Positions 40,664 through 49,170 of a stretch of 64,000 nucleotides of DNA are shown piece by piece (position 1 is the first letter of the stretch; every line of letters starts with the position of its first letter). Location of the stretch: assembly GCF_003970915.1 (NCBI RefSeq), contig NZ_RXOF01000010.1:124001-188000 (forward strand), given 5' to 3'. Position numbers and translations under genes: made by a program. Origin of the DNA: Hymenobacter gummosus. Lineage in GTDB: Bacteria > Bacteroidota > Bacteroidia > Cytophagales > Hymenobacteraceae. The notes beneath the pieces are model-generated. The model did not search any database and was not told where the DNA came from. It was given only the letters and a program-made list of their open reading frames with translations.

Positions 40664-43285
40664 ATGAAAAAGAATATCAGCATCAACCTGCAGGGCCTCA
40701 TCTTCCACATTGAGGAAGATGGTTACGAAGTCCTCCAACGCTACCTGCAGGACGTGAAGGCGCACTTCAGCACCTTCCGCGGGCACGAGGAAATCGTGGC
40801 CGACATCGAGGGCCGTATCGCCGAAATCTTTGCCGCCCGCACCTCGGCTACCAAGCAGGTCATCACCTACGAGGACGTGCAGGCCATGATGGGCAAGATG
40901 GGCCGGGTGCAGGACTTCCAGAACGACGGCAGCCTCGACGAGGACGACGACGTGGCCGACACGGCCAGCTACGGCCAGCCCCTGGGCGGCCAGCAGCAGG
41001 CCTACGCCGGCACGGCCACCGGCCCGGCTCGCCCCGCCACCGACACCGCCGCGCCCGCCGTGGAAGAGCCGCGCCGCCTCTACCGCGACATGAGCAACCG
41101 CCGCGTGGCCGGCGTAGCCGCCGGGCTGGCCCGCTACTTCAACGTGAACCCGCTCTGGATTCGCCTGGGCTTCGTGCTGACGCTGTTCTCCATCTTCATT
41201 GGCGACTTCGTGGGGGCCCTGCCCGCCGTGAGCATCCTGGCCTACGTCGTCCTCTGGATTTCGCTGCCCAAGCGCTACGACGACAACCGCCCCTTCCACG
41301 ACGACGACGTGACCCGCAAGCTGTTCCGCGACGCCGACAACGGCTCGGTGGGCGGCGTGGCCGCCGGCCTGGCCCATTATCTGGGTATTGAGGTGGCCGT
41401 GATGCGCATCATCTTCGTGCTCAGCATCTTCCTGGGCGGCACCGGCCTCTTCCTCTACCTGATCCTGTGGATGGTCATTCCGCCGGCCGTCACGCTCAGC
41501 CAGAAGGCGCAGATGCGCGGCGAGGCCGTGACCCTCTCGGGCCTGGAAAACAGCCTGCGCAACCCCCAGCAGCCGACCAACCGCCCCGTAGGCGCCTTTC
41601 TGGAGGAAATAGCCCGCGCCGTGCGCCCCATAGCCCGCGTGCTGGGCACCGTCATCCGGGTGTTCGTGGGCATGATGTTCCTGCTGCTGGGCTTCGGCCT
41701 GCTGATGGGGCTGCTGATCCTGGCCGGCGTGGCCCTGGGTTTGCTGCCCGAGTCGCAGAACATTGAGCTGTTCGACAAACCCGCCTACACCGTGCTGGCC
41801 GGCGTGCCCGCCTGGTTTGTGGTGAGCGGCTTCCTGGCCGCGGGTATTCCGGTGCTGCTGCTGCTGTTCTCGGGCATTGGCCTGGTGATGCGCCGCTGGC
41901 TGCTGGGCCGCACCCCCACCCTGGTGCTGCTGGGCCTCTGGATGATTGGCATCGTGGGCTCGGTAATGGGCGGGGTGCGCCTCTCCCAGGAGTTCCAGGA
42001 AGAAGGCTACTTCACCGCCAACCGCACGCTGGGCACCATTGCCAGCCCCGTCGTTTCGCTGCAGGCCCGCTCCCTGGAGTACAACTGGGAAATGCGCCCC
42101 GACCTCACCCTGGTAGCCGCCGACAGCGGCGCGGCCATCACCCTGGTGGAAGACTACTCGGCCCGCGGCCGCACCGAGGCCGCCGGCGCCGCCCAGGCCC
42201 GCAACAGCATGAGCTACCGCGCCATGGTGCGCGACTCGGCCCTCATCCTCGATGACCGCTTCACCTTCAAGCCCGGCGCCATCTTCCGCGGCCAGCAGCT
42301 CGACCTGACCCTGCGCCTGCCCCGCGACAAGCGTTTCCGCCTCAACAACAGCTTCGCCTACCACCTGCTCGACGAGGATGACTTCGTGGGCGGCCACCGC
42401 CCCAACGACCCCGACAAGCACCTCTACGAGCTGGTGGGCCGGCAGCTGCGCTGCCTCGACTGCACCGCCGAGGACCTGCCCGAAGACGCCCTCAACGACG
42501 AGGACTACTCCGAAGGCGACGAGGAAGTCAACATCGGCGACATGCGGGTGCGCGTGAACACCGACAACGACGAGGTGCGCGTGTCGGTCGACGGCGAGGG
42601 CGAGGTCAACTTCTCCACCGACCCCGGGGCCTACGGCAACAGCCGCGAAACCTTCAACTTCACCGACTTCAACGACATCGACGTCTCGGGCGCTTACCGC
42701 GTCGTCATCCGCCACGGCGAGCGGTACAGCGTGGAAGCCTTCGGCTCGGACCGCGCCCTGCGCAACCTGTCGGCCGACAGCCCCGGCAACGAGCTGCACC
42801 TGCGCCCCCGCCACCGCGGCTTCCTCAACTTCGGGGCCCGCAACGACGCCGACAACCGCGTGCTCATCGTGGTGGAAACGCCCGAACTGGAAAGCCTCGA
42901 CCTGAGCGGCGCCGTGCAGGCCAAAGTGGAAGGCTTTGAGAACCTGGGCACCCTGCGCGTCGACCAGTCGGGGGCCAGCCACATGAGCTTCCAGGGTCAG
43001 GCCCGCACCCTGGCCCTGGACATGAGCGGGGCCTGCCGCGCCGTGCTGCAGGGCAGCGCCGACCGCCTCAGTATCGACGGCTCGGGCGTGTGCCAGGTAC
43101 ACGCCGACGCCTTCCCGGTGCAGCGCGCCGACGTGGAGCTGAGCGGGGCCAGCAACTCGCGCCTGAACGTGTCGGACGAGCTGCGCACCGATGTGTCGGG
43201 CGCCAGCCAGGTCACTTACCGCGGCGCGGCTTCGAACGTGCACAACCAAAAATCGGGCTCTTCGCGAGTGAAACGCGTGGAATAG
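40664..43285 (+). CDS. PspC-domain membrane protein with C-terminal DUF2807
   Basis: An 873-residue membrane protein. The N-terminal 100 residues are cytoplasmic (ISINLQGLIFHIEEDGYEVL, a PspC-associated leader). Two PspC domains follow (about 138-205 with LYRDMSNRRVAGVAAGLARY, and about 215-280 with LFRDADNGSVGGVAAGLAHY), then several transmembrane helices up to about residue 440. The outer part ends in a DUF2807 right-handed beta domain (about 660-865, with FTDFNDIDVSGAYRVVI and repeated DLSGA/DMSGA/DGSG turns). It likely senses or buffers envelope stress and is controlled by the adjacent PadR. The two-PspC plus DUF2807 fusion is typical of Bacteroidota. Confidence 0.9.
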   Translation: MKKNISINLQGLIFHIEEDGYEVLQRYLQDVKAHFSTFRGHEEIVADIEGRIAEIFAARTSATKQVITYEDVQAMMGKMGRVQDFQNDGSLDEDDDVADTASYGQPLGGQQQAYAGTATGPARPATDTAAPAVEEPRRLYRDMSNRRVAGVAAGLARYFNVNPLWIRLGFVLTLFSIFIGDFVGALPAVSILAYVVLWISLPKRYDDNRPFHDDDVTRKLFRDADNGSVGGVAAGLAHYLGIEVAVMRIIFVLSIFLGGTGLFLYLILWMVIPPAVTLSQKAQMRGEAVTLSGLENSLRNPQQPTNRPVGAFLEEIARAVRPIARVLGTVIRVFVGMMFLLLGFGLLMGLLILAGVALGLLPESQNIELFDKPAYTVLAGVPAWFVVSGFLAAGIPVLLLLFSGIGLVMRRWLLGRTPTLVLLGLWMIGIVGSVMGGVRLSQEFQEEGYFTANRTLGTIASPVVSLQARSLEYNWEMRPDLTLVAADSGAAITLVEDYSARGRTEAAGAAQARNSMSYRAMVRDSALILDDRFTFKPGAIFRGQQLDLTLRLPRDKRFRLNNSFAYHLLDEDDFVGGHRPNDPDKHLYELVGRQLRCLDCTAEDLPEDALNDEDYSEGDEEVNIGDMRVRVNTDNDEVRVSVDGEGEVNFSTDPGAYGNSRETFNFTDFNDIDVSGAYRVVIRHGERYSVEAFGSDRALRNLSADSPGNELHLRPRHRGFLNFGARNDADNRVLIVVETPELESLDLSGAVQAKVEGFENLGTLRVDQSGASHMSFQGQARTLALDMSGACRAVLQGSADRLSIDGSGVCQVHADAFPVQRADVELSGASNSRLNVSDELRTDVSGASQVTYRGAASNVHNQKSGSSRVKRVE

Positions 43286-43545
43286 ATTTTCTGGATAAAA
43301 AGCTGCCGAGCTTGCACTTACTCCCCGAACTTATGCCTATATTGGGATGCATCCTTACTCGGTAAGCTGCGTAATCAAGCCAACAACGTCTTGTTCGCAT
43401 CCCTATAAGCCTGCATACGTCGAGTTTAGGGGCCCTTTGGTGAGTGAATGGTTGCCCCCGAGGAAATCTGTTTGTCTTTCGAGCTGCAACAGAAAGGCAA
43501 CGGTTTCCTCGAACTCGCGGTGACAACCGGGATTCGAACACAAAG
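43286..43545. other. Intergenic region between convergent genes
   Basis: No gene. It has a short inverted pair GGGATGC (about 43346) and GCATCCC (about 43398). Near 43528 the words CCGGGATTCGAACAC look like the inverted T-arm of a tRNA, but no other tRNA part is found. Confidence 0.4.
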
Positions 43546-43585
43546 CAGAGGCGGCGCACCACTGGGGTGCGCCGCCTCTGTTAGT
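43546..43585. terminator. Terminator between convergent genes
   Basis: CAGAGGCGGCGCACC (43546-43560) pairs with its exact complement (43566-43580). A- and T-rich bases flank weakly. Serves the CCA-adding-type gene and possibly the PspC gene. Confidence 0.75.
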
Positions 43586-43608
43586 TTAGCCGGTTTTGGT
43601 CGGGCTTG

Positions 43609-45054
43609 CTATTCGCCCGCGGGCGGGGCTGCCAGCTCCTGCTTCACCTCCAGCCCCTTACGCTGGCCCAGTGCCAGCAGCCAGGGGTAGGCCTCCCCGA
43701 ACTCGTTGCGCACCTGCCCGTCGAGGATGGCTTCGAGCACGGCGTCCTTCAGCTCGCCCACGGCCTTGGAAGGCGCCAGGCCGAAGGTCTGCATGATGAT
43801 TTCGCCGGTAATGACGGGCTTGAAGTTGCGCAGGTGGTCTTTTTCCTCCACCTCCCTCAGCTTCTGCTCCACCACGTCGAAGTTGCGCAGGTAGCGGGCC
43901 ACGCGCTGGTGGTCCTTGCTGGTAATGTCGGCCCGGCACAGCTTCATCAGGTTATCGATGTCGTCGCCGGCCTCGAACAGCAGGCGGCGCACGGCCGAGT
44001 CCGTCACCGTCTCCTTCACCAGCGCAATGGGGCGCAGGTGCAGGCGCACCAGCTTCTGCACCATGCGCATTTCCTCGCCCAGCGGCAGCTTCAGGTCGGC
44101 GAAGATATTGGGCGTCCACCGCGCCCCTTTGTCCTCGTGGCCGTGGAAGGTCCAGCCCACTTTCGGGTCGAAGCGCTTGGTGGCGGGCTTGGCAATGTCG
44201 TGCAGGATGGCGGCCCAGCGCAGCCACAGGTCGGCCCGGGTTTCCACCACGTTGTCGAGCACCTGCAGGGTGTGGTAGAAGTTGTCCTTGTGGGCGTGCT
44301 GCCCGCGCTTTTCCACGCCCTGCAGCAGCGCCATCTTGGGGAAGATGAGCGGTAGCAGGCCCGAGGCAAACAGCAGCTTGAAGCCGTAGCTGGGCTTCGG
44401 CGCCATGATAATCTTGTTCAGCTCGGTCGTTATCCGCTCCTGCGACACGATGCGAATCCGCTCCTTATTCCGCGCTATGGCGTCGAAGGTGTCCGGGTCG
44501 ATGTCGAAGTTCAGCTGGGTGGCAAAGCGGATGGCCCGCATCATGCGCAGCGGGTCGTCGCTGAACGTAATGTCCGGGTCGAGCGGGGTACGGATAATGC
44601 CGTCCTTGAGGTCCTGGATACCGTTGTAGCGGTCCACCAGCGCGCCGAAGTCCTCGGCGTTCAGGCTCAGGCCCAGGGCATTGATGGTAAAGTCGCGGCG
44701 GGCCAGGTCTTCCTCCAGCGTGCCGGCCTCCACCTCGGGCTTGCGGCTTTCGGCCCGGTAGCTTTCCTTGCGCGCCCCCACAAACTCCAGCTCGATGTCG
44801 GGCGTAGGCAGCATGGCCGTGCCGAAGTTCTTGAACACGGTCACCCGCGGGCGGTTGGGCAGCTTCCGGCCTACGGCCTGCGCCAGTTGGATTCCGTCGC
44901 CCACGCACACCACGTCCACGTCCTTGCTCGGCCGCTGCAACGCCAGGTCGCGCACGAAGCCGCCGATAACGTAGGCCGGGTAGCCCAGCTCCTGGGCGGC
45001 GTCGGCAATGGTACGGAACAGGGGCAAATCGGGCAGCTGGGGCGGCAGGTTCAT
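43609..45054 (-). CDS. CCA tRNA nucleotidyltransferase / PcnB-like with HD domain
   Basis: A 481-residue class II nucleotidyltransferase. The head domain has GGFVRDLAL and the catalytic DVDVV acidic pair, followed by RRDFTINAL, the tRNA-handling motif. An HD-type domain (AAILHDIAKPATK) follows near residue 280, as in bacterial CCA-adding enzymes with phosphohydrolase activity. In Bacteroidota this single gene normally adds CCA to tRNA ends. CCA-adding and poly(A) polymerase members cannot be fully separated by eye, so no symbol is given. The ATG at 45054 is supported by a -7 box at 45079-45086. Confidence 0.9.
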   Translation of the reverse strand: MNLPPQLPDLPLFRTIADAAQELGYPAYVIGGFVRDLALQRPSKDVDVVCVGDGIQLAQAVGRKLPNRPRVTVFKNFGTAMLPTPDIELEFVGARKESYRAESRKPEVEAGTLEEDLARRDFTINALGLSLNAEDFGALVDRYNGIQDLKDGIIRTPLDPDITFSDDPLRMMRAIRFATQLNFDIDPDTFDAIARNKERIRIVSQERITTELNKIIMAPKPSYGFKLLFASGLLPLIFPKMALLQGVEKRGQHAHKDNFYHTLQVLDNVVETRADLWLRWAAILHDIAKPATKRFDPKVGWTFHGHEDKGARWTPNIFADLKLPLGEEMRMVQKLVRLHLRPIALVKETVTDSAVRRLLFEAGDDIDNLMKLCRADITSKDHQRVARYLRNFDVVEQKLREVEEKDHLRNFKPVITGEIIMQTFGLAPSKAVGELKDAVLEAILDGQVRNEFGEAYPWLLALGQRKGLEVKQELAAPPAGE

Positions 45055-45078
45055 GCGGAAACGGGATGATTCAGGCCG

Positions 45079-45086
45079 CAAAGGTA
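45079..45086 (-). promoter_or_regulatory. -7 box of the CCA nucleotidyltransferase gene
   Basis: On the minus strand TACCTTTG matches the consensus exactly, 25 bp upstream of ATG 45054. It lies just outside the repeat element that starts at 45102, so the gene has its own promoter. Confidence 0.6.
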
Positions 45087-45101
45087 GGGCAGTCAGCAGA
45101 A

Positions 45102-45279
45102 CTGGCGCCGGTTTAGCGAGCAAAGCGAGCGTAACCGGTGCCCATAATAACGCAGGCTTTCAGCCTGCGTGCATCACCCAGCCGAGTTGCCAGAACAACA
45201 CCACCACGTTCAACGCAGGCCGAAAGCCTCCCTTATTTCCGGCACCGGTTACGCAACTCCGTGGCTAAACCGGCGCCAG
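45102..45279. repeat. CTGGCGCCGGTTTAG inverted-repeat element
   Basis: Left arm 45102-45142 and right arm 45241-45279 are inverted copies, identical at both edges (CTGGCGCCGGTTTAGC and GTAACCGGTGCC) with a diverged middle. Inside is a perfect small hairpin ACGCAGGCT-TTC-AGCCTGCGT (45150-45170) and a partial second copy near 45213. It ends 5 bp from the stop of the next gene. Confidence 0.85.
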
Positions 45280-45284
45280 CCCGC

Positions 45285-45866
45285 TTAATCCCGCAGCACC
45301 TCCAGCCCGCCATCCGGCAGCACGCGTACCACCCGCGAGGGGGCGTGGCGCGTCTCGTCGTCCTGCCGCCAGCTTACCACGTAGTCGGCCCCGCGCACGA
45401 TGGCCGGGCTGACCTCCTTGTATACAGCCGGCGTGGGCTCCCCGCTGATATTGGCCGAGGTCGAGACCAGGCCGTGGCCCAGGCGCCGCACTACTTTGTG
45501 GGTAAACTCGTCGGCCTGCACCACGCGCAGACCGATGGTGCCGTCGGCCGCTAGCAGGTTGGGCGCCAGAAAGCGGCTGCCTTTCACCACGTACGTGGTT
45601 GGCTTCTGCTGCCCGGCCAGCAGCTCGGCCAGGTTATCGGGCACCTGCTCGGCGTAGCGGGCAAACATCTGCTCGTCGGCCACCAGCACGATGCAGGCTT
45701 TTTCGGCCGGGCGCTGCTTGAGCTGGTACACTTTCTCCACCGCCCGCGGCACTTCCGCGTCGCAGCCCAGGCCCCAGACGGTATCGGTGGGGTACAGGAT
45801 GACCTGTTGCAGCAGCAGCGCATCCACGGCCGCGTCGACTTCCTCGCGCAGAAACTTCTGACTCAT
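45285..45866 (-). CDS. Threonylcarbamoyl-AMP synthase (Sua5/YrdC/TsaC family)
   Basis: A 193-residue cytoplasmic enzyme that makes threonylcarbamoyl-AMP for the t6A modification of ANN-decoding tRNAs. Family features are VILYPTDTVWGLGCDA near residue 22, KQRPAEKACIVLV with the substrate-binding lysine/arginine run, TIGLRVV and LVSTSANISGEPTP near residue 138. It is the short YrdC/TsaC form without a Sua5 C-terminal domain. It follows the epimerase gene by 3 bp, so the two are one transcript. Confidence 0.93.
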   Translation of the reverse strand: MSQKFLREEVDAAVDALLLQQVILYPTDTVWGLGCDAEVPRAVEKVYQLKQRPAEKACIVLVADEQMFARYAEQVPDNLAELLAGQQKPTTYVVKGSRFLAPNLLAADGTIGLRVVQADEFTHKVVRRLGHGLVSTSANISGEPTPAVYKEVSPAIVRGADYVVSWRQDDETRHAPSRVVRVLPDGGLEVLRD

Positions 45867-45869
45867 GAC

Positions 45870-46277
45870 TTACTCCTTAATAGACTGGCACAGCTCCACC
45901 AGTACGCCGTGGGCCGATTTGGGGTGTACGAAACACACCAGCTTATTGTCGGCCCCGCGCTTGGGCTCCTCGTTGAGCAGGGTGAAGCCCTCGGCGCGCA
46001 GCCGCTGCATTTCGGCCCGGATATCGTCCACCTCAAAGGCCACGTGGTGAATGCCCTCCCCTTTCTTGGCCACAAACTTGGTAATGGCGCTGTCGGGCGT
46101 GGTGCCCCCTAGCAGCTCGATCTTGGAGCCGCCGACCTGGAAGAAAACCGTGTCGACGCCTTCGCTTTCCACCGTTTCGCGCTTGTAGGGCGCCAAACCC
46201 AGCAGGGCGGTATAGAGCGTGGTGGCGGCTTCCAGGTCCTGCACGGCCAGGCCCAGGTGTTCGAGGTTGGTGAACAT
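45870..46277 (-). CDS. mce: Methylmalonyl-CoA epimerase
   Basis: A 135-residue glyoxalase-fold enzyme that interconverts (R)- and (S)-methylmalonyl-CoA in propionate metabolism. Metal ligands are visible in the expected order: His in LEHLGLAV (residue 8), IELLGG, IHHVAFEVDD and the final Glu in VLVELCQ. Length is normal. It is cytoplasmic, and first in a two-gene unit with the threonylcarbamoyl-AMP synthase, a pairing without known metabolic logic. It is divergent from iscS. Confidence 0.93.
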   Translation of the reverse strand: MFTNLEHLGLAVQDLEAATTLYTALLGLAPYKRETVESEGVDTVFFQVGGSKIELLGGTTPDSAITKFVAKKGEGIHHVAFEVDDIRAEMQRLRAEGFTLLNEEPKRGADNKLVCFVHPKSAHGVLVELCQSIKE

Positions 46278-46330
46278 ATAAAGGAGTGAGCAGCACGCCC
46301 GGGCGGGCAGCGCGGCCGTTGTTTGGATTG

Positions 46331-46355
46331 TATCTACTTTTGTGGATACAAAGTA
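46331..46355. promoter_or_regulatory. Dyad in mce-iscS divergent region
   Basis: TACTTT (46335-46340) and AAAGTA (46350-46355) face each other across 9 bp; GTATC and GATAC form an overlapping second dyad. TACTTTTG at 46335-46342 also matches a plus-strand -7 box. Could be an operator; no regulator is adjacent. Confidence 0.35.
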
Positions 46356-46442
46356 AACCTCCGGCCCCGTTTCGCTGTTCTACCCGCGAATCATTCTCCG
46401 CTGGATTCCCTGGGTATGCCGGGCTTTCCGCGGTCTAGTGGT

Positions 46443-46450
46443 TACCTTTG
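46443..46450 (+). promoter_or_regulatory. -7 box of iscS
   Basis: TACCTTTG matches TAnnTTTG exactly, 21 bp before ATG 46472. It overlaps an in-frame TTG (46448), which is therefore not the start. Confidence 0.6.
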
Positions 46451-46471
46451 CCCGCGACAATAACAAGCACC

Positions 46472-47686
46472 ATGCTCAAGCTGCCTATTTACCTCGACAA
46501 CAACGCCACCACGCCGATGGACCCGCGCGTGCTCGAGGCCATGTTGCCCTACTTTACCGAGCAATTCGGTAACGCCGCCTCGCGCAACCACCCGTTTGGC
46601 TGGCAGGCCGAAGAAGCCGTGGATTACGCCCGCGAGCAGATTGCGCAACTGATCAACTGCGACCCGAAGGAAATTATCTTCACCTCGGGCGCTACCGAGT
46701 CGGATAACCTTGCCATCAAGGGCGTGTATGAGATGTACGCCCAGAAGGGCAACCACATCATCACCGCCACCACCGAGCACAAAGCCGTGCTCGACACCTG
46801 CAAGCACCTCGAAAAGCAGGGCGCCCGCGTGACCTACCTGCAGGTCGACGAGAAAGGCCTCATCAACCTCGAAGAGCTGGAAGCTGCCATGACGCCCCAG
46901 ACCATTCTGGTGGCCATCATGTACGGCAACAACGAAATCGGCGTGCTGCAGGACATCCGCGCCATTTCGGCCATTGCCAAGAAGCACGGCGCCCTGTTCT
47001 TCTCCGACGCCTCCCAGGCCGTGGGCAAAGTACCGGTCGACGTGGTTGCCGACGGCATCGACCTGATGGCCTTCACCGGCCACAAGATGTACGGCCCGAA
47101 AGGCATTGGCGCCCTGTACGTACGCCGCAAGAACCCGCGGGTGAAAGTAACCGCCCAGATGGACGGCGGCGGCCACGAGCGCGGCATGCGCTCCGGCACC
47201 CTGAACGTACCCGGCATCGTGGGCCTGGGCAAAGCCTGCGAGCTGTGCCGCGTGGAGATGGAAGCCGATACGGCCCGCCTCTCGGCCATGCGCGACCGGC
47301 TGGAAAAAGAGCTGCTGACCCTGGAAGAAAGCTACGTCAACGGCTCCCGGGAGCACCGCCTGCCCCACGTGTCGAACATCTCGTTTAAGTACGTGGAAGG
47401 CGAAGGCCTGATGATGGGCGTGAAAGACCTCGCGGTGTCGTCGGGCTCGGCCTGTACCTCCGCTTCGCTGGAGCCCTCCTACGTGCTCAAGGCCCTGGGC
47501 CTGAGCGACGACCTGGCCCACAGCTCCCTGCGCTTCGGCCTCTCCCGCTTCACCACCGACGAGCAGATCGACTACGCCATCAACCACGTAAAAGAAGCCG
47601 TGACCAAGCTCCGCGAAATGTCCCCGCTGTGGGAGATGTTCAAGGAAGGCATCGACCTGAACTCCATCGAGTGGGCCGAACACTAA
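46472..47686 (+). CDS. iscS: Cysteine desulfurase IscS
   Basis: A 404-residue PLP enzyme that takes sulphur from cysteine for iron-sulphur cluster and tRNA thiolation. The N-terminus [19 protein letters not shown] is diagnostic. [14 protein letters not shown] binds [18 protein letters not shown] carries the PLP lysine, and the active cysteine is in [13 protein letters not shown], the long-loop group I (IscS) form. Length and motifs are complete. It opens an isc locus, followed on the same strand by iscU, an unknown gene and iscA. Confidence 0.95.
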   Translation: MLKLPIYLDNNATTPMDPRVLEAMLPYFTEQFGNAASRNHPFGWQAEEAVDYAREQIAQLINCDPKEIIFTSGATESDNLAIKGVYEMYAQKGNHIITATTEHKAVLDTCKHLEKQGARVTYLQVDEKGLINLEELEAAMTPQTILVAIMYGNNEIGVLQDIRAISAIAKKHGALFFSDASQAVGKVPVDVVADGIDLMAFTGHKMYGPKGIGALYVRRKNPRVKVTAQMDGGGHERGMRSGTLNVPGIVGLGKACELCRVEMEADTARLSAMRDRLEKELLTLEESYVNGSREHRLPHVSNISFKYVEGEGLMMGVKDLAVSSGSACTSASLEPSYVLKALGLSDDLAHSSLRFGLSRFTTDEQIDYAINHVKEAVTKLREMSPLWEMFKEGIDLNSIEWAEH

Positions 47687-47690
47687 AATC

Positions 47691-47788
47691 AATTAATAAT
47701 TAAGAATGAAGAATTAATAATTGGCCGTTCTCATGCCGGTTATGATTCACGACTCTCATTCTTAATTATTAACTCTTCATTCTTAATT
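47691..47788. repeat. AATTAAGAATGAAGAATT inverted repeat
   Basis: Left arm 47691-47722 (AATTAATAATTAAGAATG ...) and right arm 47752-47788 (... TTCATTCTTAATT) can form a long AT-rich hairpin. It fills the gap between iscS (stop 47686) and iscU (start 47802). Confidence 0.85.
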
Positions 47789-47801
47789 CAAGCGAAGCGA
47801 C

Positions 47802-48218
47802 ATGGCTTACTCCGATAAAGTAATCGACCACTACAGCAACCCGCGCAACGTGGGCACGCTGGACAAGAGCAAGAAAAACGTGGGCACCGGCCTGGTCGGC
47901 GCCCCCGAGTGCGGCGACGTGATGCGCCTGCAGATCGAGGTGGACGAAGCCACCAACGTCATCACCGACGCCAAGTTCAAGACCTTCGGCTGCGGCTCGG
48001 CCATTGCCTCCTCCTCGCTGGCGACGGAGTGGCTGAAAGGCAAGTCCGTTGACGAGGCCCTGGCCATCGACAACATGGAGATTGTGGAAGAGCTGGCCCT
48101 GCCGCCCGTAAAAATCCACTGCTCGGTGCTGGCCGAAGACGCCATCAAGGCCGCCATCAACGACTACCGCGTCAAGAACGGCCTGCCCGAGCTGGAAGCC
48201 GCCAAGTCGCACCACTAA
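47802..48218 (+). CDS. iscU: Iron-sulphur cluster scaffold IscU
   Basis: A 138-residue scaffold protein on which clusters are built with sulphur from IscS. The three ligand cysteines are in GAPECGDVM (Cys37), TFGCGSAI (Cys64) and KIHCSVLAED. The chaperone-recognition motif LPPVK directly precedes the last one. Length is normal. Cytoplasmic. It lies in the isc locus but is separated from both neighbours by repeat elements. No hscA/hscB or fdx is found downstream in the window. Confidence 0.95.
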   Translation: MAYSDKVIDHYSNPRNVGTLDKSKKNVGTGLVGAPECGDVMRLQIEVDEATNVITDAKFKTFGCGSAIASSSLATEWLKGKSVDEALAIDNMEIVEELALPPVKIHCSVLAEDAIKAAINDYRVKNGLPELEAAKSHH

Positions 48219-48224
48219 TTGAAT

Positions 48225-48311
48225 TGCTAAATGGCTGAATGGTTAAATGGTTGACTGTTCAACATCGGAACAACCAACCATTTAACCATTCGGCCATTTA
48301 ACCATTTAGCA
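48225..48311. repeat. TGGTTAAATGG inverted repeat
   Basis: The left arm TGCTAAATGGCTGAATGG (48225 onward) and a longer right arm ending AACCATTTAGCA (48311) fold into one hairpin; the right arm has one more ATGGTTAA-type unit. It ends 1 bp before the ATG at 48313. Same family as 32781-32863. Confidence 0.9.
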
Positions 48312-48312
48312 G

Positions 48313-48720
48313 ATGGAAGTTTCCTCCGACGTGCACGTGGAGAGTGCGCGGCTGCAGCGGCAGATTGCTGAGCTGCTGGGTTTGCCCACCGACCAGCTGG
48401 TGTTTGATTTCCGCCAGATCGACGGGCAGACGCGGCTGGATCTGATTACCGTTAACCCGCGGCACCAGCAGAGTTTTCTGTTTCGCTACGAGTTGGGCTA
48501 CGACAAGCTCGACGCCCTGCGCAAGATGCTGCAGTACGTGCAGACCTCGCGCGACGCGGAAGCCTCGTACACCATTCAGTGGCGGGCCCGCGGCGACAAG
48601 GAGCTGCAGACCTCCTACTTCCGCGCCCACAACGCCTACGAAGCCCTCGACAAGCTCTACTACGGCCGCGACCTGAACACCATCACCGTGTTCAGCGTGG
48701 TGCTGAATCCGTCTTCTTAG
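48313..48720 (+). CDS. Unknown protein within the isc locus
   Basis: A 135-residue cytoplasmic protein I do not recognise. It is alpha/beta in pattern: an N-terminal helix (ESARLQRQIAELLG), strands LVFDFRQIDG and FLFRYELG, then YTIQWRARGDKE and a helix with AHNAYEALDKLYYG. It has no cysteines, so it is unlikely to bind a cluster. Its position between iscU and iscA suggests a role in cluster assembly or in using it. The start ATG at 48313 is 1 bp after a repeat element. Confidence 0.8.
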   Translation: MEVSSDVHVESARLQRQIAELLGLPTDQLVFDFRQIDGQTRLDLITVNPRHQQSFLFRYELGYDKLDALRKMLQYVQTSRDAEASYTIQWRARGDKELQTSYFRAHNAYEALDKLYYGRDLNTITVFSVVLNPSS

Positions 48721-48726
48721 TTTTTT

Positions 48727-48808
48727 TAGGGTCTTGGGAGCTTGGGGTCTTGGTTAATACAACAAATCAAGCCCAAGACCCCAGGACCCTAAGACCCCAA
48801 GCCCCCAA
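48727..48808. repeat. GGGTCTTGG inverted repeat
   Basis: Left arm 48727-48753 (AGGGTCTTGGGAGCTTGGGG) and right arm 48772-48808 (CCCAAGACCCCAGGACCC ...) form a GC-rich hairpin. It fills the gap between 48720 and iscA (48815), a third repeat family in this locus. Confidence 0.85.
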
Positions 48809-48814
48809 CCAACC

Positions 48815-49141
48815 ATGATTACCGTTTCTGACAAGGCCAAAGAGAAAGTAGCTGCCCTGCGCGCCGACGCGGGCCTGTCCGACGCTTTCCGCCTGCGCGC
48901 CTCGGTGGCCGGCGGCGGCTGCTCGGGCCTGAGCTACAAGCTCGACTTCGACGACGAGGTGAAGCCCATGGACCAGGAGTTTGAGGACAAGGGCGTGCGC
49001 GTGGTGGTCGATATGAAGAGCTTCCTGTACCTGGCCGGTACCGAGCTGGACTTCTCCGACGGGCTCAACGGCAAGGGCTTCTTCTTCAACAACCCCAACG
49101 CTTCCCGCACCTGCGGCTGCGGCGAGAGTTTCTCGGTGTAA
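48815..49141 (+). CDS. HesB/IscA-type iron-sulphur assembly protein
   Basis: A 108-residue A-type cluster carrier. The three conserved cysteines are in GGGCSGLSY (near residue 34) and the C-terminal CGCGESF (near 100). VVVDMKSFLYLAGTELDFSDGLNGKGF is the family core. It hands clusters to target proteins. IscA, SufA and ErpA are hard to separate by sequence, so no symbol is given. It closes the isc locus; a terminator follows 30 bp later. Confidence 0.93.
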   Translation: MITVSDKAKEKVAALRADAGLSDAFRLRASVAGGGCSGLSYKLDFDDEVKPMDQEFEDKGVRVVVDMKSFLYLAGTELDFSDGLNGKGFFFNNPNASRTCGCGESFSV

Positions 49142-49170
49142 CCCCTCCGCTCCTACTGAGCTTCGATACG

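Noticed and set aside
40409-43249. A 946-codon minus-strand open frame opposite the PspC gene
   Set aside because: Shadow of a well-supported gene with clear PspC and DUF2807 domains; the product is low-complexity.
43500-43580. A tRNA gene on the minus strand
   Set aside because: Only a T-loop-like word is present; the 5' stem of the T-arm does not pair and no other arms are found. The adjacent hairpin is better read as a terminator.
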